The notes beneath the pieces are model-generated. The model saw nothing but the letters and a program-made list of their open reading frames with translations. It did not search any database and had not been told where the DNA came from. Positions 53,954 to 62,858 of a DNA stretch of 64,000 nt are shown piece by piece. The translations under genes and the position numbers were made by a program. Source of the stretch: Tessaracoccus rhinocerotis. GTDB lineage: Bacteria; Actinomycetota; Actinomycetes; Propionibacteriales; Propionibacteriaceae. The stretch covers positions 62,001 through 126,000 of the forward strand of contig NZ_VKKG01000001.1 of assembly GCF_007197885.1 (NCBI RefSeq), in the 5' to 3' direction. Each line of letters starts with the position of its first letter. Position 1 is the stretch's first letter.

Positions 53954-54498
53954 GACCGAATCTTCTACCCCGCTGCCACTGACAGTATGACCCACGCCAG
54001 AGGCCTCGCGTGCGCTAGCGCCCGAGCCCCGTGCTCCAACAGCTAGTCGCGCTCAACCTCCACCAGCAGGCTTGACTATTGGATTCTGCTGGCGGACGAA
54101 CGGTGACATCAGCTTCGGTTGGGCCCCTTCCCATCGCTCATCCCAGCCCTAAAGCATGGGCATAGGTGAGTCGCGCAGACGGGCGTTGGAGCACTTTGAC
54201 CGTCCCTACTGGGCACACCAACGACGCAGACGACGTTGGGGTGGCCCACTGCCCCGGCCGGACAGGGGTGCTTGCCACTCGGTCCCGGGCCGAAGCAGGT
54301 TGGGAAACTGGTATGACATCACCGATCCATGCCCAGGCCCGGCGAGTCCTTGGCAACAATTGCTTTCTGGGCTCGATGATGCTCCTCAGTGATCGCGGCC
54401 CAGCGCTGTCGTAATGGCGCGACGAGGGCGCAAAGACGTTGTCGGCCAACGTCGATACGCTACTCCACAGACTGTGGACCACATCCATTGGAGGTATC
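53954..54498. other. Gap without a supported gene
   Basis: About 545 bases. Short overlapping frames on both strands have no ribosome-binding site. The last part should hold the promoter of the following gene. Confidence 0.45.
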
Positions 54499-55467
54499 GT
54501 GGACGAAACAAGCACGGAAGCAGAGCGGGCAGCAGCTGGGGCTATACGACAGGCCGGGCTTGACATGGTCACTGACCTAGATCAGAAGATCGAAAACCAC
54601 GACCGGACGCACCGCGACTTCAAAGAGCGCCTCTGGCAATGGTGGTCGACGCCGCTGGCACTCTACTTCACCGCTTGGAGGGAACTCAGTGAGATCGGCG
54701 GCATGCTGAAGATGGATTCGGAAGCAGACCCGGACCTGAGAGAGGTACTCGCAGGGCTTCACGCCAAGGGCACACGAGTAGCACTGGAAGTCTTCCACCT
54801 CCTGCGCGACGGGCTCCCCAAGGCGGCCGCCGCACGGGCGCGGACCTTGTTCGAGCTCGCAGTCCATTCCGAGCTGATACAGGCTGATCCAAGACTCGCA
54901 CCTCGGTTCCTCGCCTACTCCGAGCACCAGCGACACCTAGACGCAACCGGATACATGGACAGCGGCATCTATGAGAACGACTTCACACCGGAGGAGATGG
55001 CCAGTTTCAAACAGCGGGCCGACGAAGCGGAGGCCCGGCATCCGGGTATCAGCAAGCTCAACGGTTGGGCGAACCTTGATGGAAAGGGCTCCACGTTCCA
55101 TCATCTGGTGCAACGGACCTCGCTGTGGGGTCAGTACCCGCACTATGTCTGGTTCAGCCACGAAGTCCACGGCAACGCCCGAGGTGGTGTGCTCAACACA
55201 TTCCCCGGCCCTGACGGACACGTGTACTTCAGCGGGTACACCAACAAGGGATTGGCGGACCCCGGGCAGGCGGCGATCCTCTGCTACCTGCGAATCACCT
55301 CCGACCTACTCGAAGGGTGCGGCGATGACAGCGCCCCATGGGCTCGCTATGTCGCGGCTACGGCCATCTGCAACCGAGCCAATGAGCGCTTCGCTGACGT
55401 CGAGCAGGAGTTGAGTACAGAAGGGCTGAATCTGGAGCTGTCAGACATCTGGAAGCGGCCCATCTGA
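54499..55467 (+). CDS. DUF5677-like protein
   Basis: A 322-residue helical protein. The segment AAAARARTLFELAVHSELIQ, then ADPRLAPRFLAYSEHQRHLD, matches the R-x-L-x-E helix and following part of DUF5677/HEPN-like proteins, and SLWGQYPHYVWFSHEVHGNA the later conserved part. Members occur near defence genes, but no function is shown. GTG at 54499 is preferred because GGAGG lies four bases upstream; a TTG at 54439 opens the same frame. Confidence 0.6.
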   Translation: MDETSTEAERAAAGAIRQAGLDMVTDLDQKIENHDRTHRDFKERLWQWWSTPLALYFTAWRELSEIGGMLKMDSEADPDLREVLAGLHAKGTRVALEVFHLLRDGLPKAAAARARTLFELAVHSELIQADPRLAPRFLAYSEHQRHLDATGYMDSGIYENDFTPEEMASFKQRADEAEARHPGISKLNGWANLDGKGSTFHHLVQRTSLWGQYPHYVWFSHEVHGNARGGVLNTFPGPDGHVYFSGYTNKGLADPGQAAILCYLRITSDLLEGCGDDSAPWARYVAATAICNRANERFADVEQELSTEGLNLELSDIWKRPI

Positions 55468-55534
55468 TAGCCACTCCGCAATTGCCGGCTCCCTTGTCAC
55501 GACAGACGGCGTCCGTTGAGCCGGCGGTTTTCTG

Positions 55535-55732
55535 TCACGTCCCCCTCATGCCGGAGTTCTCGGAACCTTCCAGGAACTCCTCAGGAGAAACCCTCGGTGC
55601 TGGAGGGGTGCCAATATGGACAAGTCCATGGATGAGCGCAATCTGCTCCGGAGTCACTTCTCTTCCTCCCCAGCTGACCAAACTGTCATTTAATGCCCTC
55701 AAGGCGCCGCTCCTACTCAGCCCCATGTTCAC
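55535..55732 (-). CDS. Possible small hypothetical protein
   Basis: A 65-residue frame (MNMGLSRSGALRALNDSLVS ... EFLEGSENSGMRGT) with protein-like composition but no clear ribosome-binding site. It lies in line with other small minus-strand genes upstream. It may be a gene fragment. Confidence 0.3.
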   Translation of the reverse strand: MNMGLSRSGALRALNDSLVSWGGREVTPEQIALIHGLVHIGTPPAPRVSPEEFLEGSENSGMRGT

Positions 55733-55901
55733 GTTAGGGAACTCCTACTTGAAGTACGCCAGATCTCTTGTGGTCCAGTCAGTTGGCACGGTCGGCATAA
55801 TCGGGTAGCGCCATATCCTTGAATGAATCATCCCGAACTCCCATGCCTTCCACTTGAGACTTGGTTCCAGCCTTCACGCCCCAACTCGACCAAAACTCCG
55901 C

Positions 55902-56186
55902 CTACTTACGGGACCTTGTCCTTGGAGCTACTGCGAGGCACGACCGGCAGCGACTCTCGAGTGCAGAATGCAAATCCCCTCCAAAGACTCGTGCCAGCAA
56001 GACTGTGTCACCGAATTCGAGGTTGATACCTTGAAGCTCTCCAACCTCGTCGACCTCAAAGTTCGTCGCGAAAACAGAAAGCCCGACGATACCGGCGAGT
56101 CGCTCGTCCTGGACAGGCACCCACAGCCCAACCTCACGAGCAAGCTGCACAGACTCCTCCTCAGTCACCTCTGCATAGGGAGCCAT
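55902..56186 (-). CDS. Small acidic hypothetical protein
   Basis: A 94-residue acidic protein (MAPYAEVTEEESVQLAREVG, then VGLSVFATNFEVDEVGELQG) with a basic, possibly aberrant C-terminal tail (RTRSRK). The start overlaps the end of the next small frame. Its size, acidity and neighbourhood fit an immunity-type protein, without family evidence. Confidence 0.45.
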   Translation of the reverse strand: MAPYAEVTEEESVQLAREVGLWVPVQDERLAGIVGLSVFATNFEVDEVGELQGINLEFGDTVLLARVFGGDLHSALESRCRSCLAVAPRTRSRK

Positions 56187-56317
56187 GCACCGTCCTGAAC
56201 ATCCAGAGTCCAGTCGGTGTCCACGTCGATGCTTGTGTAGTCAGCCTCACTCCACGCTATCTCGAACGGACCTACGTCGGCAGAGTCGAGCGTGTTCCTA
56301 ACCAAACTTCGCCACAC
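56165..56317 (-). CDS. Very small acidic frame, probably a gene remnant
   Basis: A 50-residue frame from GTG at 56317 (MWRSLVRNTLDSADVGPFEI ... TLDVQDGAWLPMQR), acidic and Trp-rich. An upstream stop closes the frame near 56335. Its end overlaps the start of the next gene by 22 bases. It may be the C-terminus of a longer lost gene. Confidence 0.35.
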   Translation of the reverse strand: MWRSLVRNTLDSADVGPFEIAWSEADYTSIDVDTDWTLDVQDGAWLPMQR

Positions 56318-56491
56318 ATCGCCCCATGAATGACGCGTTCACTTAACCCGAACCTCCGCTGCCAAGAACCAAAAGTTCAGTGGAACCCAGTTGGCCGCGC
56401 CGACAAAGGGGAGGCCCCCGTCGAGATAGCAGTGGCTCCGAACTGAGTTCCTAAACAGATTCTCAATTCCCGACTACTTGGCAACACGGCA

Positions 56492-56872
56492 TCATCTTGC
56501 CTCCCCTTCGCGACGCCAAACGCTCTTAGCTATCGACTCACCCGATTCGGTTACGTCGACCCAGAACAGACCCCCCAGTTGGTTTCCCGAAGTGCCTGGC
56601 TCGCTCCGCCATTCTCGGATCAAGCGCAGAATTGACTCTTCTGGTGTCAACTGCCAAGGATGATACTGTCCCGCCCTGAGGTCACCGAGAACGATCAGCC
56701 CGTCTACAACGAGACCCGCCAACAAACCGCAAGAGAGATCGCGCAATACTGTGCTATCCCTGATCCCCGTTTCTCGCACGATCTGAAGGACCCAACCTGG
56801 GTCGAGCCAATCCTCAGCCGCGTGAGACAACAGTTCCTCGCGCAGCGTACGTTCACGATCCATACTAGCCAT
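56492..56872 (-). CDS. Putative immunity protein coupled to a toxin C-terminus
   Basis: A 126-residue soluble protein (MASMDRERTLREELLSHAAE, then LDPGWVLQIVRETGIRD and LRAGQYHPWQLTPEESILRL). No family recognised. Its ATG overlaps the stop codon of the truncated upstream gene by eight bases, the classic arrangement of a polymorphic toxin gene followed by its immunity gene. The alternative start at 56863 would lose the overlap. Confidence 0.5.
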   Translation of the reverse strand: MASMDRERTLREELLSHAAEDWLDPGWVLQIVRETGIRDSTVLRDLSCGLLAGLVVDGLIVLGDLRAGQYHPWQLTPEESILRLIREWRSEPGTSGNQLGGLFWVDVTESGESIAKSVWRREGEAR

Positions 56873-57031
56873 CGTAGTGCACCCTCAGCCGAGGCCCATC
56901 TGGAACAGCGACGTCTAGGGTCTTTCCCCCCGTCTTGGAAGTGAGTCGCAGTCCAACGGTAGTACCGTCTGGGAGTAGGACCATGCTGCCGTCATAGGAG
57001 GGCTTATGCATTGGAGAGCCACCCCGGGAGA
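56865..57031 (-). pseudogene. C-terminal end of a polymorphic-toxin-like gene cut by IS256
   Basis: About 54 residues remain (SRGGSPMHKPSYDGSMVLLP, then DGTTVGLRLTSKTGGKTLDV and AVPDGPRLRVHYDG before the stop). The LPDGT...SKTGGKTLDV..PDG pattern resembles the extreme C-termini of Rhs/CDI-type toxin modules. The rest is lost at the IS256 left end (57032). I cannot name the toxin class. Confidence 0.45.
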
Positions 57032-58425
57032 GGGCCTGTCGGGAACTTTGTGTAACTGGTGTGGCGTGATCCACGGTTTGGCCGTGGGGAGCGGAGCATT
57101 TGTTCATGAACAACAACAGCATCAGCAACGAGGCCGGTTCCGGCGTGCCTGCGGTCAGGGAGCCTGACTTGACCGGTCTGGCGGAGCAGCTGGTATCGGC
57201 GGCGGGTGAGCGTGGGATCGCACTCACCGGCGAAGGAGGGCTGCTCTCGGCGTTGACTAGGCAGGTGTTGCAGTCTGCGTTGGAGGCGGAGATGAGTCTC
57301 CATCTTGGCTATGACAAGCACGCCCCAGATGGCCGCAACCGCGGCAACTCCCGCAACGGGTCGTCTCCGAAGACGGTGACCACCGAGATCGGGCAGCTCA
57401 CGGTCCAGGTCCCCCGGGACCGGGACGGCAGTTTCGATCCGAAGATCATCGCCAAGCACCAACGCCGGTTGTCAGGCTTCGATGACCAGGTGGTGAGTTT
57501 GTACGCCAAGGGCATGACCACCGGAGACATCGCAGCTCATCTGGAACAGATCTATGCCACCAGTATCTCTCGCGACACTGTCTCGGCGGTGACGTCGAAG
57601 GTGGCAGAGGACCTCAAGCTGTGGCAGAGCCGACCTCTGGACAAGGTGTATCCGGTGATCATCATTGATGCGATCGTGTTGAAGATCCGTGAGGGGCAGG
57701 TCGCGAACCGGCCCGTCTACGTGGCGATGGGCGTCAATCTCGACGGTGTTCGTGACGTCTTGGGCATGTGGGTCGGCCCCACCGGAGGCGAGGGGGCGAA
57801 ACAATGGATGAATATGCTGACGGAGTTGAAGAATCGCGGCATCATGGACGCATGCATCGTGTGTTGCGACGGCCTCAAGGGCCTACCAGAGGCCATCTCG
57901 GCGATCTGGCCGCTCGCGGTCGTGCAGACCTGTGTGGTGCATCTGGTCCGGAACTCGCTGCGGTACTCGGCCAGGCAGCACTGGCAGACCATCACCCGGC
58001 AACTGCGGGGCATCTACACCTCCGCCACCGTCGACGAAGCGACCGACCGGTTCGAGGAGTTCGCGCAGCAGTGGCAACCCAAGTACCCGGCCATGATCGG
58101 GTCCTGGCGCAGCGCCTGGACCGAGTTCGTGCCGTTCCTCGACTTCCCCTCCGAGGTCCGGTCCCTGATCTACACCACGAACGCGATCGAGTCGTTGAAC
58201 TCGAGGTTCCGGGCCGCGGTGCGGCGTCGTGGGCACTTCCCAGACGAGGCCTCCGCTTTGAAGGTCCTCTACCTCACCGTTCGCGAACGACGCCCGAACC
58301 GGGCCAACCCCACCGGCCAGATCGCCGGCTGGAAGAACATCCTCAACGTCCTATCACTGACCTACGGCGACCGCCTAGGTCTCAACTGAAGCCATGGCCA
58401 CTTACACAAAGAATCCGACAGGCCC
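57032..58425 (+). mobile_element. IS256-family insertion sequence
   Basis: Terminal inverted repeats of 28 bases with 24 matches: 57032-57059 and the complement of 58398-58425, both starting GGGCCTGTCGG and ending CTTTGTGTAAnTGG. One transposase gene fills the element. The 8-9 bases flanking each end differ (CCGGGAGA and CAGGCTCG), so no target duplication is visible. Confidence 0.9.
57106..58389 (+). CDS. IS256-family transposase
   Basis: A 427-residue mutator-type transposase. Family marks are FDDQVVSLYAKGMTTGDIAA, the first catalytic Asp region VIIIDAIVLKIREGQ, the second in ACIVCCDGLKGLPEAI and the C-terminal VRSLIYTTNAIESLNSRFRA with the catalytic Glu. The reading frame is intact over full family length, so the element may be active. 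ATG at 57106 (MNNNSISNEAG) is chosen over a TTG two codons upstream. Confidence 0.94.
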   Translation: MNNNSISNEAGSGVPAVREPDLTGLAEQLVSAAGERGIALTGEGGLLSALTRQVLQSALEAEMSLHLGYDKHAPDGRNRGNSRNGSSPKTVTTEIGQLTVQVPRDRDGSFDPKIIAKHQRRLSGFDDQVVSLYAKGMTTGDIAAHLEQIYATSISRDTVSAVTSKVAEDLKLWQSRPLDKVYPVIIIDAIVLKIREGQVANRPVYVAMGVNLDGVRDVLGMWVGPTGGEGAKQWMNMLTELKNRGIMDACIVCCDGLKGLPEAISAIWPLAVVQTCVVHLVRNSLRYSARQHWQTITRQLRGIYTSATVDEATDRFEEFAQQWQPKYPAMIGSWRSAWTEFVPFLDFPSEVRSLIYTTNAIESLNSRFRAAVRRRGHFPDEASALKVLYLTVRERRPNRANPTGQIAGWKNILNVLSLTYGDRLGLN

Positions 58426-58582
58426 CAGGCTCGCCAGAGGGTGTGGTCTTGGTATCGGTGGCGCGCTCGGATTCCTCGGCGACGCTGGCAGCCCTCGTGA
58501 TGCCCATAGTCCCTATATCCCGCCGACGGGTACCTACAGTGAAACCGAATCTCACAAATGCGAAGAAACCAACGATGGCCAC
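58426..58582 (-). pseudogene. Possible membrane-protein fragment beside IS256
   Basis: About 53 residues in frame (MAIVGFFAFVRFGFTVGTRR, then RDIGTMGITRAASVAEESER) with one hydrophobic segment; the TRRRDIGTM stretch recalls FtsX-type permeases. The frame runs into the IS256 end. Between 58583 and 58864 I see no gene. Confidence 0.3.
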
Positions 58583-58864
58583 CGCGCATCAGCATGGTCC
58601 GGGGAGATCCCAGCACCAAGGCAATCTACGTGAGCTGCTCTGCTCACCGTCGGAAACCCTCCCGACCCACCAGACCACGGTGCCGCTGGAAACCCTTGAC
58701 ACGGCCGGCTAGTCCTGCCACGGACAGTCGTTCCGGCAGTTTAAGCACACAAGGGGTCACTCCAGCGGGGCAGCCACTGCCAAACCACCACAGAAGGCTG
58801 ATATCAAGCCCTTGCCCAACCCTCGGCACATCACCTAGCCTGCTCCCGCCCAGTTCAGAGGCGA

Positions 58865-59060
58865 TCAGCGGCCGGCCTCGAGCGGCATGCGGAAGGAAGT
58901 CGCGCACAGGGCCGCATCCAACTCGTCCAGATCCACTATTACCTTCCTCCCCAGGCGATACCGACTCAAGGTCCCATCCCCGAAACGACGAGTGATCGTC
59001 CTCGGATGACAGCTCACGTACCTTGCCGCATCCTGCAACGTCGCCCACCTTCTGACCGCG
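58865..59060 (-). pseudogene. Excisionase/AlpA-like helix-turn-helix remnant
   Basis: The minus frame ending at 58865 reads RRWATLQDAARYVSCHPRTI, then TRRFGDGTLSRYRLGRKVIV and DLDELDAALC: the helix-turn-helix and wing of Xis/AlpA proteins of actinobacterial elements. No ATG or GTG occurs in frame at a suitable distance upstream, so either a TTG start (near 59038) gives a short protein or the 5' end is lost. No integrase gene follows. Confidence 0.5.
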
Positions 59061-59175
59061 CCGCGCGCGTGCCCAGCCTCCCGGCCAGAACAGCAAGGCG
59101 CAGATCGTGTTCGCGGAGAAGGGAACCAGGTTTGCGGCCTCGCTTGTTTCCATGGAACCGTGATTTGGCATCAGT

Positions 59176-60126
59176 TCAGGACTGGCGCAATCGGGTCAAC
59201 GCCGCGGCCAACTCCGCAGAGGGGACGAACGCCGTCCGACCTCCGCCGTCGTTGAAGGCGTAGCCGCGGCTGCCGAGCCACTCGAGCGCAACGGCATCGC
59301 CGTACTGGTCCTCAAGCATTATGAACGCCTCGGTGTTCCAGTCCGAAGGGGCGGGATCCGTGGCTGTCCCAATTTCCTCCGAGATCTCATGCAGGACATC
59401 AGCCGGGATCGGGCTGCCCTGCAACCAGGATCCGCCTCCCCCCCGGGTTTCCACGGCCATGTCACGGGAACACCAGACGCCCCTTACGGCTTCGGTCGCT
59501 GCTGCTCGGATGAGGCTGGCGGTGGCGCACTCACCAACCTCCTCCTCAGGATAGGTGTACCCGGCTACACGTTGTGCCTCCCAAAGACCCAGCACATGTT
59601 CCAAGAATAATCCTCCCTCATCGCTGAGGGTGTGCCCGTCCCCGATCATGCCGCAAGCACCCAGATCTCCGTCAACCCGAGCTTCACGCCCGTCGTCGTA
59701 CTCAAGGAGGAGAGTGAAGACCACTGTTTGCGTGCCTGCGCAGGACAGATCGTCGAGCTTCGGTAGAGACTGGTACTTGTCTACGGCACTCTGGACATCG
59801 TACACGAGTGGCTCTCTGGGACCCCTGTGGCCCATCGGGTGATGCAGGCCGACTGACCCCAAGTCGCCACACAACCAAGCCCTCACTGCACCTTCCTCCA
59901 CGGGCACCGCAGCCCCTGCCGTGGAATCTCGTCCGGCAACGGCATCGCAAACCTCGACTGACGTCCTCACCGGCAGCGACTCCACCGGCGGGGGCGGTGA
60001 GTCGCTACGCGAATTCGGAGAAGTGCAGCCCCCGAGGAGTAACCCGACGACCAGTGCACCCACTGTTAAAGTGGATCGCAGTTCAGGCGCCCACGGTGAT
60101 CGCCGGGTACTTGGCGCGGATACCAT
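59176..60126 (-). CDS. Predicted lipoprotein
   Basis: A 316-residue protein with a lipobox LGGC (Cys34) after a basic, hydrophobic N-terminus. The mature part has Cys pairs (VEVCDAVAG, AWLCGDLG, LSCAGTQ, LGACGMIG, GECATAS, VWCSRD) and is acidic. No family recognised. The ATG at 60126 lies inside the upstream protease gene (44-base overlap) and has AGGAG four bases upstream, which supports this start and coupling with the protease. Confidence 0.68.
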   Translation of the reverse strand: MVSAPSTRRSPWAPELRSTLTVGALVVGLLLGGCTSPNSRSDSPPPPVESLPVRTSVEVCDAVAGRDSTAGAAVPVEEGAVRAWLCGDLGSVGLHHPMGHRGPREPLVYDVQSAVDKYQSLPKLDDLSCAGTQTVVFTLLLEYDDGREARVDGDLGACGMIGDGHTLSDEGGLFLEHVLGLWEAQRVAGYTYPEEEVGECATASLIRAAATEAVRGVWCSRDMAVETRGGGGSWLQGSPIPADVLHEISEEIGTATDPAPSDWNTEAFIMLEDQYGDAVALEWLGSRGYAFNDGGGRTAFVPSAELAAALTRLRQS

Positions 60127-61516
60127 TCAGCTCCTGGATGTAGTAGGTGCAGTTGGTGTTGCTACTTGGCGTGGTAAAGCTCTGGAACATGCCGTAGCCC
60201 CACTTCTTTCCTGGTCTCACCGAGTCGTCGTAGAATGCCAAACCACCTGAGTCGCCGAAATACGGCCCCCCGCAAGTATAGACCCCGTTCCAGCCCGGGT
60301 CGTATTTTGCCTGAGTTAGACGGGCAACGGTGACGTTGACTGTGGGGTCCGAGTTACTGGGCGTGGTCTTGAAGGGCATGGTCTTGTAGACATGTCGCTG
60401 CAAGATCCGAAGCCTGCAACGGCCGCCGGTAGTACGCCCACTAGTACAGACTGATGCATTCTCGCCAACCGCGGCGAAGTCGGCCCCCGTCAAGTCGGAA
60501 GTGGCAGTGCTGCCTAATGCAGGTCCTGTGAACGCAGTGAGAGACGTACTTGCACGAATCAGGAGCCACTCTCCATATATCTGCGGCCCATATCCAGCCG
60601 TGTTCGAGTTGGCAAACACTGTACCCAGAGGAGAACCGTTCTCTCCCAGAAACGAGGTCGCCCACGGCTGGTTGAATACCCCGTATGCACAATGGGCCGT
60701 TGACGACACGTAGTTGACACCGTTTAGTCGCAAATTCGGCATACCCAAAGAGCAAAGCCCAGCGGTGCCATCTGGGAGCGTGCGTGTGGTGCGGATCCAA
60801 GCCCCTCCGCGGTACGGAGCACTTGAGTTTGTGCGCGTGCTGGCTGGAGTGACTTGCTCTCTCGGCTTGAGGGTAATCACAAAGTCCATACCGACACTGT
60901 TAGCGACTCCACGCAGATTGACCTCTGACACTCGAGCGGATCGTTGTTCGTCTCGGTCTTCGATGAAAATTTTGGCGTCGTCCTTGATCGTCACCATGTT
61001 CTCATCCAAGGTCATCATCACGGTCCCTGTGGCCTCATCGGCGTACATTTCAGTGAGCGCGGCAAGGAGCTGCTTAGAATGATCCCCAACCGCGAGACTG
61101 TCCATCTTACGGAGGATTTCGTCATCCGACATGGGCACCTCTCGAAGTTCGAACAGATGCGGACCATACTCTGAAATCAACTCGGCCAGTTCGTTCGCGC
61201 CTGGACCAGTTCGGTCCACAATGTTAACGATGTACTTGCCCTTGTTGCTCCAGTCCGCAACGAATCCGGCAAAATTCGAACTGTACTCATCCAGGATGTC
61301 ACGCAGGGGGACCATAGCAGCTTCGAAGTCTTTGGCCGCTTCGGAACCAGGTTCTAGTTCAGACGCAGCACTTGCAAGAGCGGAAGACTCAGGAATGGGA
61401 AGTTGTTCGACGAAGCGAACCGAGTGGTTCGCGGCCCCTACGGGCTCAGCTGGGAGTACGAAACCGGCGAGGAGGGCAGCCATGACGACTCCCAGTACCA
61501 CCATAGATTTCTTCAT
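60083..61516 (-). CDS. Secreted chymotrypsin-like serine protease
   Basis: A 477-residue protein with a signal peptide (cleavage after EPVGA, about residue 28). A pro-region of about 190 residues precedes an S1-type protease domain: His in NYVSSTAHCAYGV, nucleophile Ser in GPYFGDSGGLAFY. At the usual Asp position only QIYGEWLLIRA is seen (Glu-Trp), so the triad may be altered or the Asp lies elsewhere. Cysteines fit disulphides. The gene overlaps a lipoprotein gene by 44 bases. Confidence 0.75.
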   Translation of the reverse strand: MKKSMVVLGVVMAALLAGFVLPAEPVGAANHSVRFVEQLPIPESSALASAASELEPGSEAAKDFEAAMVPLRDILDEYSSNFAGFVADWSNKGKYIVNIVDRTGPGANELAELISEYGPHLFELREVPMSDDEILRKMDSLAVGDHSKQLLAALTEMYADEATGTVMMTLDENMVTIKDDAKIFIEDRDEQRSARVSEVNLRGVANSVGMDFVITLKPREQVTPASTRTNSSAPYRGGAWIRTTRTLPDGTAGLCSLGMPNLRLNGVNYVSSTAHCAYGVFNQPWATSFLGENGSPLGTVFANSNTAGYGPQIYGEWLLIRASTSLTAFTGPALGSTATSDLTGADFAAVGENASVCTSGRTTGGRCRLRILQRHVYKTMPFKTTPSNSDPTVNVTVARLTQAKYDPGWNGVYTCGGPYFGDSGGLAFYDDSVRPGKKWGYGMFQSFTTPSSNTNCTYYIQELNGIRAKYPAITVGA

Positions 61517-61800
61517 GCCCAAAGCCTATCCTGAGCTTGTGCCACCTCGACGGGAATCAAGAGAACTCCGGAATCGAGCCCCGTTAACTTGGTGCTAGCC
61601 CCGATTGGGGTCGTGGTCGTCGGCTGGGTATGACTTACTGCCCCTGTCCTGTGCCTGATCCGAGGGGGGTCGCCCAGCTTGGTGGCGTCAGGTTGACCGC
61701 TGACAGGGACATGGCCTCCTGAGGTCTCTTCGTAACGTGGGTGCCGGCAACTGACGCTTCACCATCACCGACGACCATCCAACATGGATGGGGAAGGATG

Positions 61801-62205
61801 GTGGCCGTAATGGACGGACCAGGGTTTGAGATTTGGTGCGGGCTGGATGTGGGTAAAACAGGCCCACCATGCCTGTGCTCTGGATGCTGCCGGACGCAAG
61901 ATCCTGGACAAGCCCCTGCCGCAGCCCGGACTCAACTCTAGGGGCTGTTCAGCAAACTGCTCGCACATGGCCGGGTGTTGGTGATCGTCGACCAGCCCAA
62001 CACGATCGGAGCGCTGCCGATCGCCGTTGCCCGATGGAAGGGCATCCCGTCGCCTACCTTCCCGGGCTGGCGCTGCACCGCGCCGCGGAGCATTATCCCG
62101 GCAACGCCAAGACCGACGCCCGGGATGCGTTCATCATCGCAGACGCCGCTCGGACCATGCCTCACTCCCTGGGCGGGTCGATGCAGAAGCACTGGCGTTG
62201 AGAAT
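61801..62205 (+). pseudogene. IS110-family transposase, N-terminal remnant
   Basis: The DEDD (RuvC-like) start of IS110 transposases is seen in pieces across three frames: FEIWCGLDVGK, then HACALDAAGRKILDKPLPQP, VLVIVDQPNTIGALPIAVAR and the DEDD block HYPGNAKTDARDAFIIADAA. At least three frameshifts and loss of everything after the first third make it inactive. The stretches 61517-61800 and 62206-62429 around it hold no gene. Confidence 0.8.
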
Positions 62206-62429
62206 GGTAGGGCCTGCTTGGGGGGTGACTCTGGACTCTGACTGGCCCAGTTCACTGGTGTCTCTAATCTCATCTGTCCACTTCCCGAGTGGGTACGAAC
62301 GTGACGCCGACCGGGCGGACATGACCTTATAGGAGCTTGGCCTAGAGGTCCCACCAACGTCTTGTCTGCCCGTCCGGTCGACGCTGCCACCAAACCTGTC
62401 GAACTCAGGAGGGTGAATCGCCCCAGGTT

Positions 62430-62858
62430 TGGTGGAGACTCCGTTAGTTGGTTCCGGTCTTCGTGAGAACCTTGTCTTCACGGTAGTGGTTGGTGTGGTG
62501 TTGGGACCAGTGGTTGGTCTCGAACTCGTTGGGTGGGACGTGGCCGAGTTCTCCGTGGAGTCGTCGGTGGTTGTACCAGTCGATGTCCTCGGCCACTGCG
62601 ATTTCGACGTCGGAGACGTTCTTCCAGCCGCCTGCAGGGCGCATGGCTAGGTTGCGGATGCACTCGGCCTTGAACAGCGAGTCCAGGGCCTCGGCCAACT
62701 CCCAACTGGTCAGCGACCCGCTAGATCGCGCCACGACTCGTCTCCGGGTCCTTCCTCGCGTCCAACGCCATCCGCGTCGCCCGTTGCTGGAACTCGACGC
62801 TGTACTTCCTCGGTGGTGCCAAAACTCCCATCCTTCACTGGTTTGAGAGCCTCCACCA
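62430..62858 (-). mobile_element. IS3-family element with large internal deletion
   Basis: The 429-base element has ends TGGTGGAGRCTC in inverted orientation (62430-62441 and 62847-62858). Inside are the first 36 codons of orfA (from 62831, MGVLAPPRKYSVEFQQRATR), a stop, and then the C-terminal end of orfB (AEALDSLFKAECIRNLAMRP and DWYNHRRLHGELGHVPPNEF). The rest of both genes is deleted. It lies inside the S8 peptidase gene. Confidence 0.8.

Noticed and set aside
54138-54572. 144-codon minus-strand frame
   Set aside because: Overlaps the promoter and start of the DUF5677-like gene; no start signal or protein-like pattern.
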